A stretch of 8,544 nt of DNA from GCA-002712965 sp913048525 (lineage in GTDB: Bacteria; Chloroflexota; Dehalococcoidia; Lucifugimonadales; UBA826). How positions within the stretch are numbered: position 1 is the stretch's first letter; every line of letters begins with the position of its first letter. Positions 1 through 6,106 of the stretch are shown here, piece by piece. The position numbers and the translations under genes were made by a program. Where the stretch lies: assembly GCA_913048525.1 (NCBI GenBank), contig CAJWWP010000056.1, positions 1-8,544 of the forward strand, read 5' to 3'. The notes under the pieces are model-generated. The model made no database searches. It saw only the letters and a list, made by a program, of their open reading frames with translations, and was not told the DNA's origin.

Positions 1-4
1 TGCG

Positions 5-36
5 ACTGAGGCCGCGATTAAAATTGTGGCCTCAGT
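5..36. other. Strong inverted repeat with a 9-bp perfect stem
   Basis: ACTGAGGCC at 5-13 is the exact reverse complement of GGCCTCAGT at 28-36. In RNA read from the plus strand, pairing can continue inward through G-U, C-G, G-U, A-U and U-A pairs, giving a stem of about 14 pairs closed by a 4-base loop. No T-tract follows on either strand, so it is not a typical intrinsic terminator. It could be the stem of a terminator-like element for a gene left of the window, a processing site or a protein-binding palindrome. The structure is certain; its function is not. Confidence 0.6.
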
Positions 37-349
37 AGTGACGACATGGGAAAATCCACTTGATTTAGTGATAGGTTTTTACCAAATTAAGGGTCTTATT
101 ACCGAATTCCTTAACTTATCTTTTTAGATATTTCTATGCTACGCCACCAAGTGGAATCAATATCTTATTTTCTATACTGAGAGTCCTTAATTCTTGATCA
201 AAACCTTGAACAAAAAACGCTGTAAATCGGAATCATTACTGACTATCTCCAAAACCGCTGTTATCGGAACTTAGGATCTCGCTGCTTGTTAGAAGGAAAA
301 GATCAAGAGAGGCGGGTTGAGCCAGAAATAAAATCATCTTTTGAAATAT

Positions 350-366
350 GGGCCACAATATGGCCC
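350..366. repeat. Short inverted repeat GGGCCA-N5-TGGCCC
   Basis: GGGCCA at 350-355 is perfectly complementary to TGGCCC at 361-366 across a 5-base spacer (CAATA). A GC-rich 6-bp hairpin stands out in an AT-rich stretch without genes. It could be a small RNA hairpin or an operator-type palindrome. Nothing in the flanks (no T-tract, no adjacent gene start) assigns a role. Confidence 0.45.
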
Positions 367-439
367 GAATACAGACATTTCGTTAAGTCGTAAATTGGAA
401 AACAGGCCGATGCCACCCCAAAAAACCATTCTTTTTCTG

Positions 440-510
440 GACCCTTACTTCGAGGTGACTTGACGACTCTCAATCAGTGGATCACTGTTCAAGTCGTTGA
501 CGGGTCACCA
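440..510 (+). pseudogene. tRNA-like relic, possible decayed tRNA-Glu(CTC)
   Basis: The 3' half has tRNA spacing: a T-arm at 483-499 with loop TTCAAGT (488-494) closed by the conserved G-C pair (487/495), 4 of 5 stem pairs, then a 7-base acceptor strand (500-506), A at 507 and encoded CCA at 508-510. GACCC at 440-444 pairs with GGGTC at 502-506. An anticodon-type loop CTCTCAA lies at 467-473 with T in position 33 and CTC as anticodon. Against a working tRNA, the D-arm is poor, only about two anticodon-stem pairs form well, position 8 is A and total length is a few bases short. A chance match in a self-complementary region is a real alternative, so this is a weak call. Confidence 0.27.
454..509. 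repeat. Three nested inverted repeats forming one long imperfect hairpin
   Basis: Three perfect arms nest around one centre: GGTGAC (454-459) with GTCACC (504-509), ACGACT (463-468) with AGTCGT (492-497), and CAGTG (475-479) with CACTG (483-487) around the triplet GAT. That makes 17 pairs in a 56-base element with two internal loops. A competing pairing also exists, GACTTGA (457-463) with TCAAGTC (489-495). The element could be the structured leader of the operon at 710 or a DNA palindrome. It overlaps, and as a fold excludes, the tRNA-like reading of the same bases. Confidence 0.5.
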
Positions 511-550
511 ATCCTGGCATGATCTCTTAATTTCCCCGTCATTATTTATT
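498..550 (+). terminator. Possible attenuator-type hairpin with a T-rich 3' flank
   Basis: TGACGGG at 498-504 is perfectly complementary to CCCGTCA at 535-541, and the right arm is followed by TTATTTATT (542-550). The 7-bp GC-rich stem and T-rich tail suggest a terminator. However, the loop is 30 bases and the T-tract is interrupted by A, so it would be weak. It lies about 160 bases before the ABC ATPase start and partly shares bases with the nested hairpin at 454-509, so the two could be alternative folds of one leader. This is inference from base pairing only. Confidence 0.3.
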
Positions 551-648
551 TAACGAGCGCTTGGTCTTACACGAAGTATCTTGCATCTTTACGTCTTTCT
601 ATTAGGTAAAGGTTAGGGGACAATAGAAGATAGTAATCTGATTCGTTA

Positions 649-677
649 TTGTGGGTAAACACAACGACGGGTATTCC
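649..677 (+). promoter_or_regulatory. Candidate promoter for the ABC transporter operon
   Basis: TTGTGG at 649-654 and TATTCC at 672-677 are 17 bases apart and resemble a sigma-70 type -35/-10 pair, ending 32 bases before the ATPase start. The -10 match is poor and the region is AT-rich, so chance pairs are expected. If this is the true promoter, the hairpins further upstream are not in the operon's leader. Confidence 0.2.
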
Positions 678-709
678 AGTACATCAATAAATACTTTAGC
701 GGGAAAAAT

Positions 710-1384
710 ATGTCTGAAATCGTAATTTCAACTGAGAATTTGCATAAATTTTATGGAGCGAGGGATCAAAAAGTTCATGCTTTGAATGGGGTCGATATTT
801 CAATTGAGGAAGGTGAAGTAGTCGGAATAATGGGGCCTAGTGGGTGTGGTAAGACAACCTTGCTTAATTGCTTGTCGGGCCTGGATTCAATTGATGACGG
901 GAATATATTGATTCAAGGCCAGACCCTTACAGATCTCAATGATGACCAATTAAGTGAATTGAGAGCTAAAAAGATGGGTTTCGTTTTCCAAACCTACAAT
1001 CTTCTTCCCGTGCTCACTGCGGTCGAGAATGTCGAACTTCCTTTGCTAGTCTCAGGATTTTCCGGGAAGGAAGCCAGGGAGAAAGCCCTTGGAAAGTTGG
1101 CAGAAGTGGAGTTAGAAGACTGGCAACATCACTTGCCAGGCGAATTGTCTGGTGGTGAACGCCAGAGAGTTACCCTTGCGAGGGCTCTAGTGAATGAACC
1201 TGCAATTGTTTGGGCCGATGAACCAACAGGGAACCTGGACAGTGAAAACGAGCGACTAATCATGGATCTTTTGACTCGTCTAAACAAGTTAAACAACCAG
1301 ACTTTTGTCATTGTCACACACTCTGAATATGTTGGCGGCAGGACGGACAGAATAATTCAAATGAAAGATGGTGAAGTAGTTTAA
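710..1384 (+). CDS. ABC transporter ATP-binding protein, LolD/MacB-type
   Basis: This 224-residue cytoplasmic ATPase powers the permease encoded 2 bases downstream. All ATPase motifs are intact: Walker A GPSGCGKTT (42-50), Q-loop Gln94, signature LSGGERQR (146-153), Walker B ending in WADEP with catalytic Glu171, D-loop GNLD (174-177) and switch His204. Length and the GNLDS-type Walker B flank fit the LolD/MacB/FtsE group, which pairs with FtsX-like permeases and works by mechanotransmission instead of ordinary channel-type import. The ATG start gives the expected N-terminus just before the first strand; a weak GGGA lies 5 bases upstream. Substrate cannot be read from the ATPase. The stop codon is nearly fused to the next start (TAATAATG), pointing to translational coupling. 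Family assignment is very secure; lipoprotein release, peptide or lipid export all remain possible. Confidence 0.95.
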   Translation: MSEIVISTENLHKFYGARDQKVHALNGVDISIEEGEVVGIMGPSGCGKTTLLNCLSGLDSIDDGNILIQGQTLTDLNDDQLSELRAKKMGFVFQTYNLLPVLTAVENVELPLLVSGFSGKEAREKALGKLAEVELEDWQHHLPGELSGGERQRVTLARALVNEPAIVWADEPTGNLDSENERLIMDLLTRLNKLNNQTFVIVTHSEYVGGRTDRIIQMKDGEVV

Positions 1385-1386
1385 TA

Positions 1387-4300
1387 ATGGAAAAAGTGTT
1401 CGGACTTCCAGCAACTGGATTGGCTACAGTAATGGGGGTTCTTCTTATACTAATATTTTTGGTCCTCGTTGTTGCTGCTTCCAGAAGATTTATTCTGGTA
1501 AAAATGGGGGGACGAAATATTCCGAGAAGAAAGGGCCAAAGTATTCTCATTGTTATAGGGCTCATGCTGAGTTCTGCCATCATTGCCACTTCACTAGGCA
1601 TTGGAGATACAGTAAGGCATTCGGTAAGAGCTGTAACCTTAGACGCCTTGGGTCCAACAGACCAAATTATTAAGGGACCCGGAAAACAATACTTGGGTGA
1701 GGAATACTTCGATTATTCCAGCTTCACTAATATTGAAAACATCGCCCGCCAAAACCCAGACATAAGGGCTTTGGTCCCGCTGATTGAAATTTCACTCCCC
1801 GCTTCCAACGATCAAGAAGATTTGGCTGAAAATCGAGTAAGAGTGAGGGGTATAGACGGTAGGTATTCCGATAATTTCGGTAGTTTAATAAATCTTGATG
1901 GGGAAACCGTATTTATAAATTCTCTACAACCTGACGGCATCTATATCAACTCGAAACTGAATGGCTTATTGGAGATTAATACTGGTGACCCTATCACGGT
2001 ATACACACGCTCCGGCAAAGCGCAATTTACTGTCATGGATATTTTGCAGGGTGGTGGATTGGCTGGAGGGGTAACGAACCCCTATATGTTATTTAGTTTG
2101 GATTCTTTGCAGCGACTTTTGGAAAAGGAAGACCTTATTACCAGTATTTTCGTGTCTAACAAGGGAACTGGAGAGGAAAGCTTAAACCTTTCTACCGATG
2201 TCGCTGATTTCCTGCGGTCGGAACTAACAGACGAGCAAGTGGCTCAACAGATATTTCAATTGCTTCAACGAACAGATATTCCTGGATTACTGATAGAGGA
2301 ATCCGAGAATGTCGCCAAGACTGACAAGGATTTATCGGCAAGCCTCAATCAATTGGCTGCAGATTTGTCGTCAAATAAATTTGGGCAAGATTTTATTAAG
2401 GAGATTAGCGGTTACCAGACTCAATTAGCAGTGACCGGTGTATTGGATAAATCAGGGTTCGCGGATGAGTCCAGAGAAATGCTTGGTCTCTCATCTTCAT
2501 TGACTATCCTGAGAGTTGATCAATCTAAAAGCGACGGCATCAAGCTAGCTGAGACCGTTGCTGGGGGCGTGACCACTATCTTCTCCATATTCGGATCTTT
2601 TTCGATTATGGTAGGGATGCTCTTGATTTTTCTCGTTTTCGTGTTGCTGGCAGCTGCTAGATCTACGGAGTTGGGTATGGCAAGGGCCGTGGGTTTGAAA
2701 CGACGGGACCTAGTGCAGTTATTTACCTTCGAGGGAACGATATATGCTTTCCTGGCAAGCATCGTGGGAACTGCTGTCGGAGTGGCTCTTAGCTTTGGGC
2801 TCGTACTTATCCTTCAGGATTTGATTGACACTGACGATTTCTCAATAAAACCATATTATTCTGGAATCTCTTTATTGATATCCTTCTCGAGTGGACTAAT
2901 ATTAACCTTCCTTACGGTTGTTTTTTCTGCCTACAGAGCCAGTAATCTAAACATTGTTGTAGCGATTCGGGGGCTGAGAGACGAATTTGTTCAAAAGGCT
3001 CCCCAACCCACTAGAAAAAAAATCATCGACTTTGCATGGGCTCTCATTTTCCCGGTGAGACAATTGAGACGTATTGTCGGTGGACGTGATGCCAAGTTAA
3101 GAAACTCTCTATTATTGCTGGCATTTCCAATTGTTTGGCCTATAAGTATTGTTACGTCCTTATTTACTTTGTCTGGAAAACACTCCTACGTTTTGCTCGG
3201 AGTTTTGTCTGTCGCTCTCTTAGTGTCAGGAATACTCACGGAGACCGGCGCTAATTTCTTTATTGGATTGACTGGGACCGTTCTCGCTGTAGGTTTGTTT
3301 GTGAGATTTATCGCTTCCAGGTTTTTAAACGATTCGGAATCTGTGAATCAGTTGGGTGGGACTTTCGAGGGAGGTCTCGTCCTATTGGCCAACTCATTGC
3401 CTTTTGATTTCTTTGAAATTTGGACGGGTGAACTTTCTGAACCCGGCCCATGGTTTTGGCCTGTGGGGGGTGCAATATCCACTGCTGCTGCTGTCTGGCT
3501 ACTTATGTCCAATACAAAGATTTTGATAGCTATATTAAACCTAATGCTTTCGAGATTTTCTGGTCTTCGGGCTGTGACAAAGACCGCTATAAGTTATCCA
3601 ATGGCTGCCAAGTTTAGGACCGGGTTAACTGTTGCCATGTTCGCTTTGATTATATTTACCTTAATGATTTTTTCTGTACTAAACGGTATAGGGGACATAA
3701 CTTCAGAGCAGCCGGAGAGGGTTACAGGTGGATACGATATTAAAGGCTCCATAAATCGGGAACTCCCAATTGTAGGTGACATAAGAGATTCCTTGAATAT
3801 GTCGGATTTTACTGTTGTAGCTGGAGCATCAAATATTCCGATCGAAGTTAGGGAATTTGAGGGCGAAAACAATACATTTAAAACTTCTAAACTCGTCTCA
3901 CTAGAGAACGATTTTTTCGAGACAACTAAATGGAGGATGGCCCATTTCGATCCAGAATACGGATCGACAAATGAAGAAATATGGGGGAAGTTGCGGGAAA
4001 ACCCAGATCTAGTAGTAGCGAATTATTCTGTTATTCCTTCCGGAGATCCCTTCGGTCCCCCCGATCGCAGCTTTAAAACTTCATATTTGAATCCCGGGGA
4101 TCTGATCGAATTCGAGTCTTTTGCAGTGGAAATTAAGGAAAGGAAAACAGCAGTTGAACCAAGTCGATTAACCGTTATAGGCATCGTGGAACGCCTTGCA
4201 TCCGGAAGGGGCTGGGGCGCCGACTCTGCCACATTTTATTCATCGAACTCTCTGGCTTCAAAGATAACAAAAGAGAAAATTCCCCTAGACGTCTTCTATT

Positions 4301-4827
4301 TCTCTCTCAAGAACAAGGATGATGTTTCGACCTACACGCAAAAATTGGAGAAAATCTTTTTGGCGAATTCAATGGATGCTAAAAATCTTCTGCAAATATT
4401 AGAGGACGAGAATGCCACCGGTGATGCTTTTAATAAGCTCTTTCAGGGCTTTAGTGGTTTGGGATTGGTTGTTGGGGTGGCCGCTATAGGGGTGCTGTCT
4501 GTTCGGGCTGTTGTTGAAAGAAGACAGTCTATTGGTGTTCTACGGGCTATTGGTTTTAGATCCAGCATGATAAGGGCTCAATTTTTGATCGAGTCATCCT
4601 TTATTACACTTCTTGGGATTGTAGTGGGAATATTTCTTGGAATTTTACAGTCATGGCTGATTTTCCTAGAGATATCTAAGGAGCTTGAAGGTGCAAAATT
4701 CGTTGTGCCGATTGCAGATGTGGGAGTATTAATAGGCTTTACCATTTTGGCTTCCATTTTAGCCAGTGTCATACCGGCCAACCAGGCTAGTAAGACTTAT
4801 CCTGCGGAGGCATTAAGATACGAGTAG
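1387..4827 (+). CDS. Large ABC transporter permease with two FtsX-like domains
   Basis: This is a 1146-residue inner-membrane permease. Two N-terminal hydrophobic segments (about 12-31 and 52-71) flank a basic stretch with RRK (47-49). A large hydrophilic, presumably extracytoplasmic domain follows (about 74-390), then a first FtsX block with membrane segments near 395-425, 448-470 and 494-520, ending in VAIRGL. A central block of roughly five hydrophobic segments (about 570-710) links to another segment near 742-762, a second extracytoplasmic domain (about 765-1015), and a second FtsX block (about 1018-1130) ending in AEALRYE. The RAVGLKR and RAIGFR loops are typical FtsX coupling-region sequences. 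MacB or LolC/E permeases have four segments, so this is a fused, duplicated form that may act without a second permease subunit. No membrane-fusion partner is visible. The ATG lies 2 bases after the ATPase stop, with no strong ribosome site, so coupling is likely. Substrate is unknown. Confidence 0.9.
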   Translation: MEKVFGLPATGLATVMGVLLILIFLVLVVAASRRFILVKMGGRNIPRRKGQSILIVIGLMLSSAIIATSLGIGDTVRHSVRAVTLDALGPTDQIIKGPGKQYLGEEYFDYSSFTNIENIARQNPDIRALVPLIEISLPASNDQEDLAENRVRVRGIDGRYSDNFGSLINLDGETVFINSLQPDGIYINSKLNGLLEINTGDPITVYTRSGKAQFTVMDILQGGGLAGGVTNPYMLFSLDSLQRLLEKEDLITSIFVSNKGTGEESLNLSTDVADFLRSELTDEQVAQQIFQLLQRTDIPGLLIEESENVAKTDKDLSASLNQLAADLSSNKFGQDFIKEISGYQTQLAVTGVLDKSGFADESREMLGLSSSLTILRVDQSKSDGIKLAETVAGGVTTIFSIFGSFSIMVGMLLIFLVFVLLAAARSTELGMARAVGLKRRDLVQLFTFEGTIYAFLASIVGTAVGVALSFGLVLILQDLIDTDDFSIKPYYSGISLLISFSSGLILTFLTVVFSAYRASNLNIVVAIRGLRDEFVQKAPQPTRKKIIDFAWALIFPVRQLRRIVGGRDAKLRNSLLLLAFPIVWPISIVTSLFTLSGKHSYVLLGVLSVALLVSGILTETGANFFIGLTGTVLAVGLFVRFIASRFLNDSESVNQLGGTFEGGLVLLANSLPFDFFEIWTGELSEPGPWFWPVGGAISTAAAVWLLMSNTKILIAILNLMLSRFSGLRAVTKTAISYPMAAKFRTGLTVAMFALIIFTLMIFSVLNGIGDITSEQPERVTGGYDIKGSINRELPIVGDIRDSLNMSDFTVVAGASNIPIEVREFEGENNTFKTSKLVSLENDFFETTKWRMAHFDPEYGSTNEEIWGKLRENPDLVVANYSVIPSGDPFGPPDRSFKTSYLNPGDLIEFESFAVEIKERKTAVEPSRLTVIGIVERLASGRGWGADSATFYSSNSLASKITKEKIPLDVFYFSLKNKDDVSTYTQKLEKIFLANSMDAKNLLQILEDENATGDAFNKLFQGFSGLGLVVGVAAIGVLSVRAVVERRQSIGVLRAIGFRSSMIRAQFLIESSFITLLGIVVGIFLGILQSWLIFLEISKELEGAKFVVPIADVGVLIGFTILASILASVIPANQASKTYPAEALRYE

Positions 4828-4842
4828 GTATCGATTTGACTT

Positions 4843-4883
4843 AAGTGATTCACTGTCTCGAGAGTAGGATGTATCACTTTTTT
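4843..4883 (+). terminator. Probable intrinsic terminator of the ABC transporter operon
   Basis: AAGTGAT at 4843-4849 is the reverse complement of ATCACTT at 4873-4879, and the right arm runs into a T-tract (six T in total, 4878-4883). It begins 15 bases after the permease stop. The stem is only 7 bp and AT-rich, and the loop is 23 bases, with a possible short inner pairing (ACT/AGT), so strength may be modest. On the opposite strand there is no comparable T-tract, so it serves the plus-strand operon. Confidence 0.45.
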
Positions 4884-4923
4884 CTGTATGGATACGCTAC
4901 ATATCCAACACATTAATTTATTC

Positions 4924-4948
4924 GAACCAAATATAGAAACGCTGGTTC
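4924..4948 (-). terminator. Hairpin just after the PhzF-family gene, possible terminator
   Basis: GAACCA at 4924-4929 pairs with TGGTTC at 4943-4948 across a 13-base loop. It lies 17 bases beyond the stop codon of the minus-strand gene. In that gene's direction the flank after the stem is AT-rich but has no T run. On the plus strand it is followed by AAATAAATTTTT, so it might instead back up the transporter terminator. The two readings cannot be separated from sequence. Confidence 0.3.
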
Positions 4949-4965
4949 AAATAAATTTTTGGATT

Positions 4966-5862
4966 CTATAGCTTGAGGATACCCTCGCTAATCAACACAC
5001 TGTTCCCACCAATCCAAGTGCCACTTACCTGTCCATTCCTTTTTTGTGTACGACCATGTAATACACTTGGTCTTCCTATTTCAGTGCCTTGTGAGATACG
5101 CCAGGTTTTGTCGAATGTGGCCTCAGAGTCGCAATGAGCAAGCAATCCAATAAGTGCACAATTAGCACTCCCTGTAGCTGGATCCTCTACTACCCCGTCC
5201 ATTGGAGCAAACATACGAGCTCTTATGTCGAAGTCATCTATATTTCGGCAATATAGATGAATGTAAGACTGAAAACCTCTATTTAATAGTTTTTGTAATT
5301 CGGGCCTGTTTATTTCTGCCTGTTGCAAGGCGGATAACGAGGCAAGTTCGACGAAGATAAAGGGAAGTCCAACGGAGGCGGTTTGGGGAGGGTGAGTTGT
5401 CGTCACAATATCCAGTTCACGTATTGATAGAGTCGAGGCAGTCAGATGCCTAGGAACGGGATCTCCAATCATGAGTTTCTCAGGGGCCTCCAGCTCACAA
5501 CATATCTTGTTGTCACTGTCGTATCTAATATCTACCTGTACCACTCCCGCTTTTTGCTCAAAACCTATTTTGAAAGGTTTATCAATTTTCCCAAACTCTC
5601 CTTTTTGGGCCAAAATGAAGGCTGCACCAACAGTTGGATGGCCTGCGAATGGAACTTCGGTCGTTGGTGTGTAAATACGAATTTTTTTGGTTTGACCCTG
5701 CTCCGGAGGAAAAACAAAGGCAGTCTCTGAAAAATTAAACTCCCTTGCAATATTTTGCATCTGTGGGCCGGAAAGGCCCCTGGAATCCGGCAAGACTGCT
5801 AATTGGTTACCCCCGAATTTCTTCGTGGTGAATACGTCGCATATAAAGTATCGGTAATTCAA
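4966..5862 (-). CDS. PhzF-family isomerase/epimerase-like protein
   Basis: This 298-residue soluble enzyme has the two-lobed PhzF (diaminopimelate epimerase-like) fold at near-standard family length. Diagnostic motifs are present: FGGNQLAV (16-23), NFSETAFV (43-50) with Glu46 at the position of the PhzF catalytic glutamate, PFAGHPTVGAA (71-81), and EDPATGSA (226-233) in the second lobe. Known members isomerise a phenazine precursor, but most homologues have no proven substrate and sit outside phenazine pathways. No other phenazine gene is here, so a phenazine role is not supported. The start is TTG: it places the first strand (YRYFICDVF) at the usual distance, an in-frame TAA lies upstream with no ATG or GTG between, and AGAGAAAG precedes it. 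The gene converges on the ABC operon and diverges from the monooxygenase. Family call secure; reaction unknown. Confidence 0.92.
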   Translation of the reverse strand: MNYRYFICDVFTTKKFGGNQLAVLPDSRGLSGPQMQNIAREFNFSETAFVFPPEQGQTKKIRIYTPTTEVPFAGHPTVGAAFILAQKGEFGKIDKPFKIGFEQKAGVVQVDIRYDSDNKICCELEAPEKLMIGDPVPRHLTASTLSIRELDIVTTTHPPQTASVGLPFIFVELASLSALQQAEINRPELQKLLNRGFQSYIHLYCRNIDDFDIRARMFAPMDGVVEDPATGSANCALIGLLAHCDSEATFDKTWRISQGTEIGRPSVLHGRTQKRNGQVSGTWIGGNSVLISEGILKL

Positions 5863-5905
5863 TGAAGCACTTTCTCTAAATTGGAATGCATTTTTTTATT
5901 TTAGT

Positions 5906-5935
5906 TATATATCAGAAACTGGTACCGGAGGCCAA
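5906..5935 (-). promoter_or_regulatory. Candidate promoter of the PhzF-family gene
   Basis: On the minus strand, TTGGCC (5935-5930) is followed after 18 bases by TATATA (5911-5906), resembling a sigma-70 type promoter. It would place the transcript start roughly 35-40 bases before the TTG codon. The -35 match is partial, so confidence is low. Confidence 0.25.
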
Positions 5936-6094
5936 TTTACATTTCTCCGTCATTGGGATGAGGACCAGGACATATCCAAAAACGGAGATTTTATCTACAA
6001 GGAAATGATCTGAAAAGGCAGCCAGGGATGCCGGGGGGCACTCCTATTGATATTAATAACTGCTTACAATTAAGAAAGGATAGATAAAACTTGT

Positions 6095-6100
6095 GAGGAG
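6095..6100 (+). promoter_or_regulatory. Strong ribosome-binding site of the monooxygenase gene
   Basis: GAGGAG is placed 6 bases before the ATG at 6107, close to ideal Shine-Dalgarno sequence and spacing. It is the best ribosome site in the window and fixes the start codon. The other genes here have weaker sites, so this gene may be translated more efficiently. Confidence 0.8.
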
Positions 6101-6106
6101 TTACAA

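Larger units (their letters stand above)
1..709. other. Gene-poor region upstream of the ABC transporter operon
   Basis: No convincing protein gene is seen on either strand: all six frames are broken by frequent stops and the longest open stretches are about 40 codons or less. The region is AT-rich with inverted repeats at 5-36, 350-366, 454-509 and 498-541, and a tRNA-like block at 440-510; these are listed separately. It probably contains the promoter and untranslated leader of the transporter operon starting at 710, and perhaps remains of older genes. A 3' end of a gene lying left of the window cannot be fully excluded for the first 127 bases. Confidence 0.6.
5863..6106. other. Divergent intergenic region between the PhzF-family gene and monooxygenase
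   Basis: These 244 bases must hold the promoters of both outward-facing genes. No open frame of note is seen. Small inverted repeats are present: CGGAG (5926-5930) with CTCCG (5945-5949), and TGCC-GGGG-GGCA (6029-6040); neither is long enough to claim as an operator. An AT-rich stretch around 5890-5912 lies on the PhzF-gene side. Confidence 0.6.

Noticed and set aside
81..125. TTAAGG/CCTTAA inverted repeat before TTTTT, possible terminator
   Set aside because: The stem is six weak pairs with a 16-base loop and six bases lie between stem and T-run, too poor to call.
2..127. Open plus-strand frame of 41 codons from the left edge, possible C-terminus of an upstream gene
   Set aside because: It matches no family I recognise, is short enough to arise by chance, and contains the long hairpin at 5-36, which is more typical of non-coding sequence. 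Sequence to the left would settle it.
5446..5730. Open plus-strand frames opposite the PhzF-family gene
   Set aside because: They are antisense to a gene with clear family motifs, have no ribosome site and read as low-complexity shadow protein.
4966..5862. Phenazine biosynthesis cluster
   Set aside because: Only a PhzF-family gene is present; no other phenazine gene is in the window, and PhzF homologues are widespread outside that pathway.
6047..6070. TTGATA (6047-6052) and TACAAT (6065-6070) as the monooxygenase promoter
   Set aside because: Each resembles a promoter box, but they are only 12 bases apart, too close to act as one sigma-70 promoter; no better-spaced pair was found.
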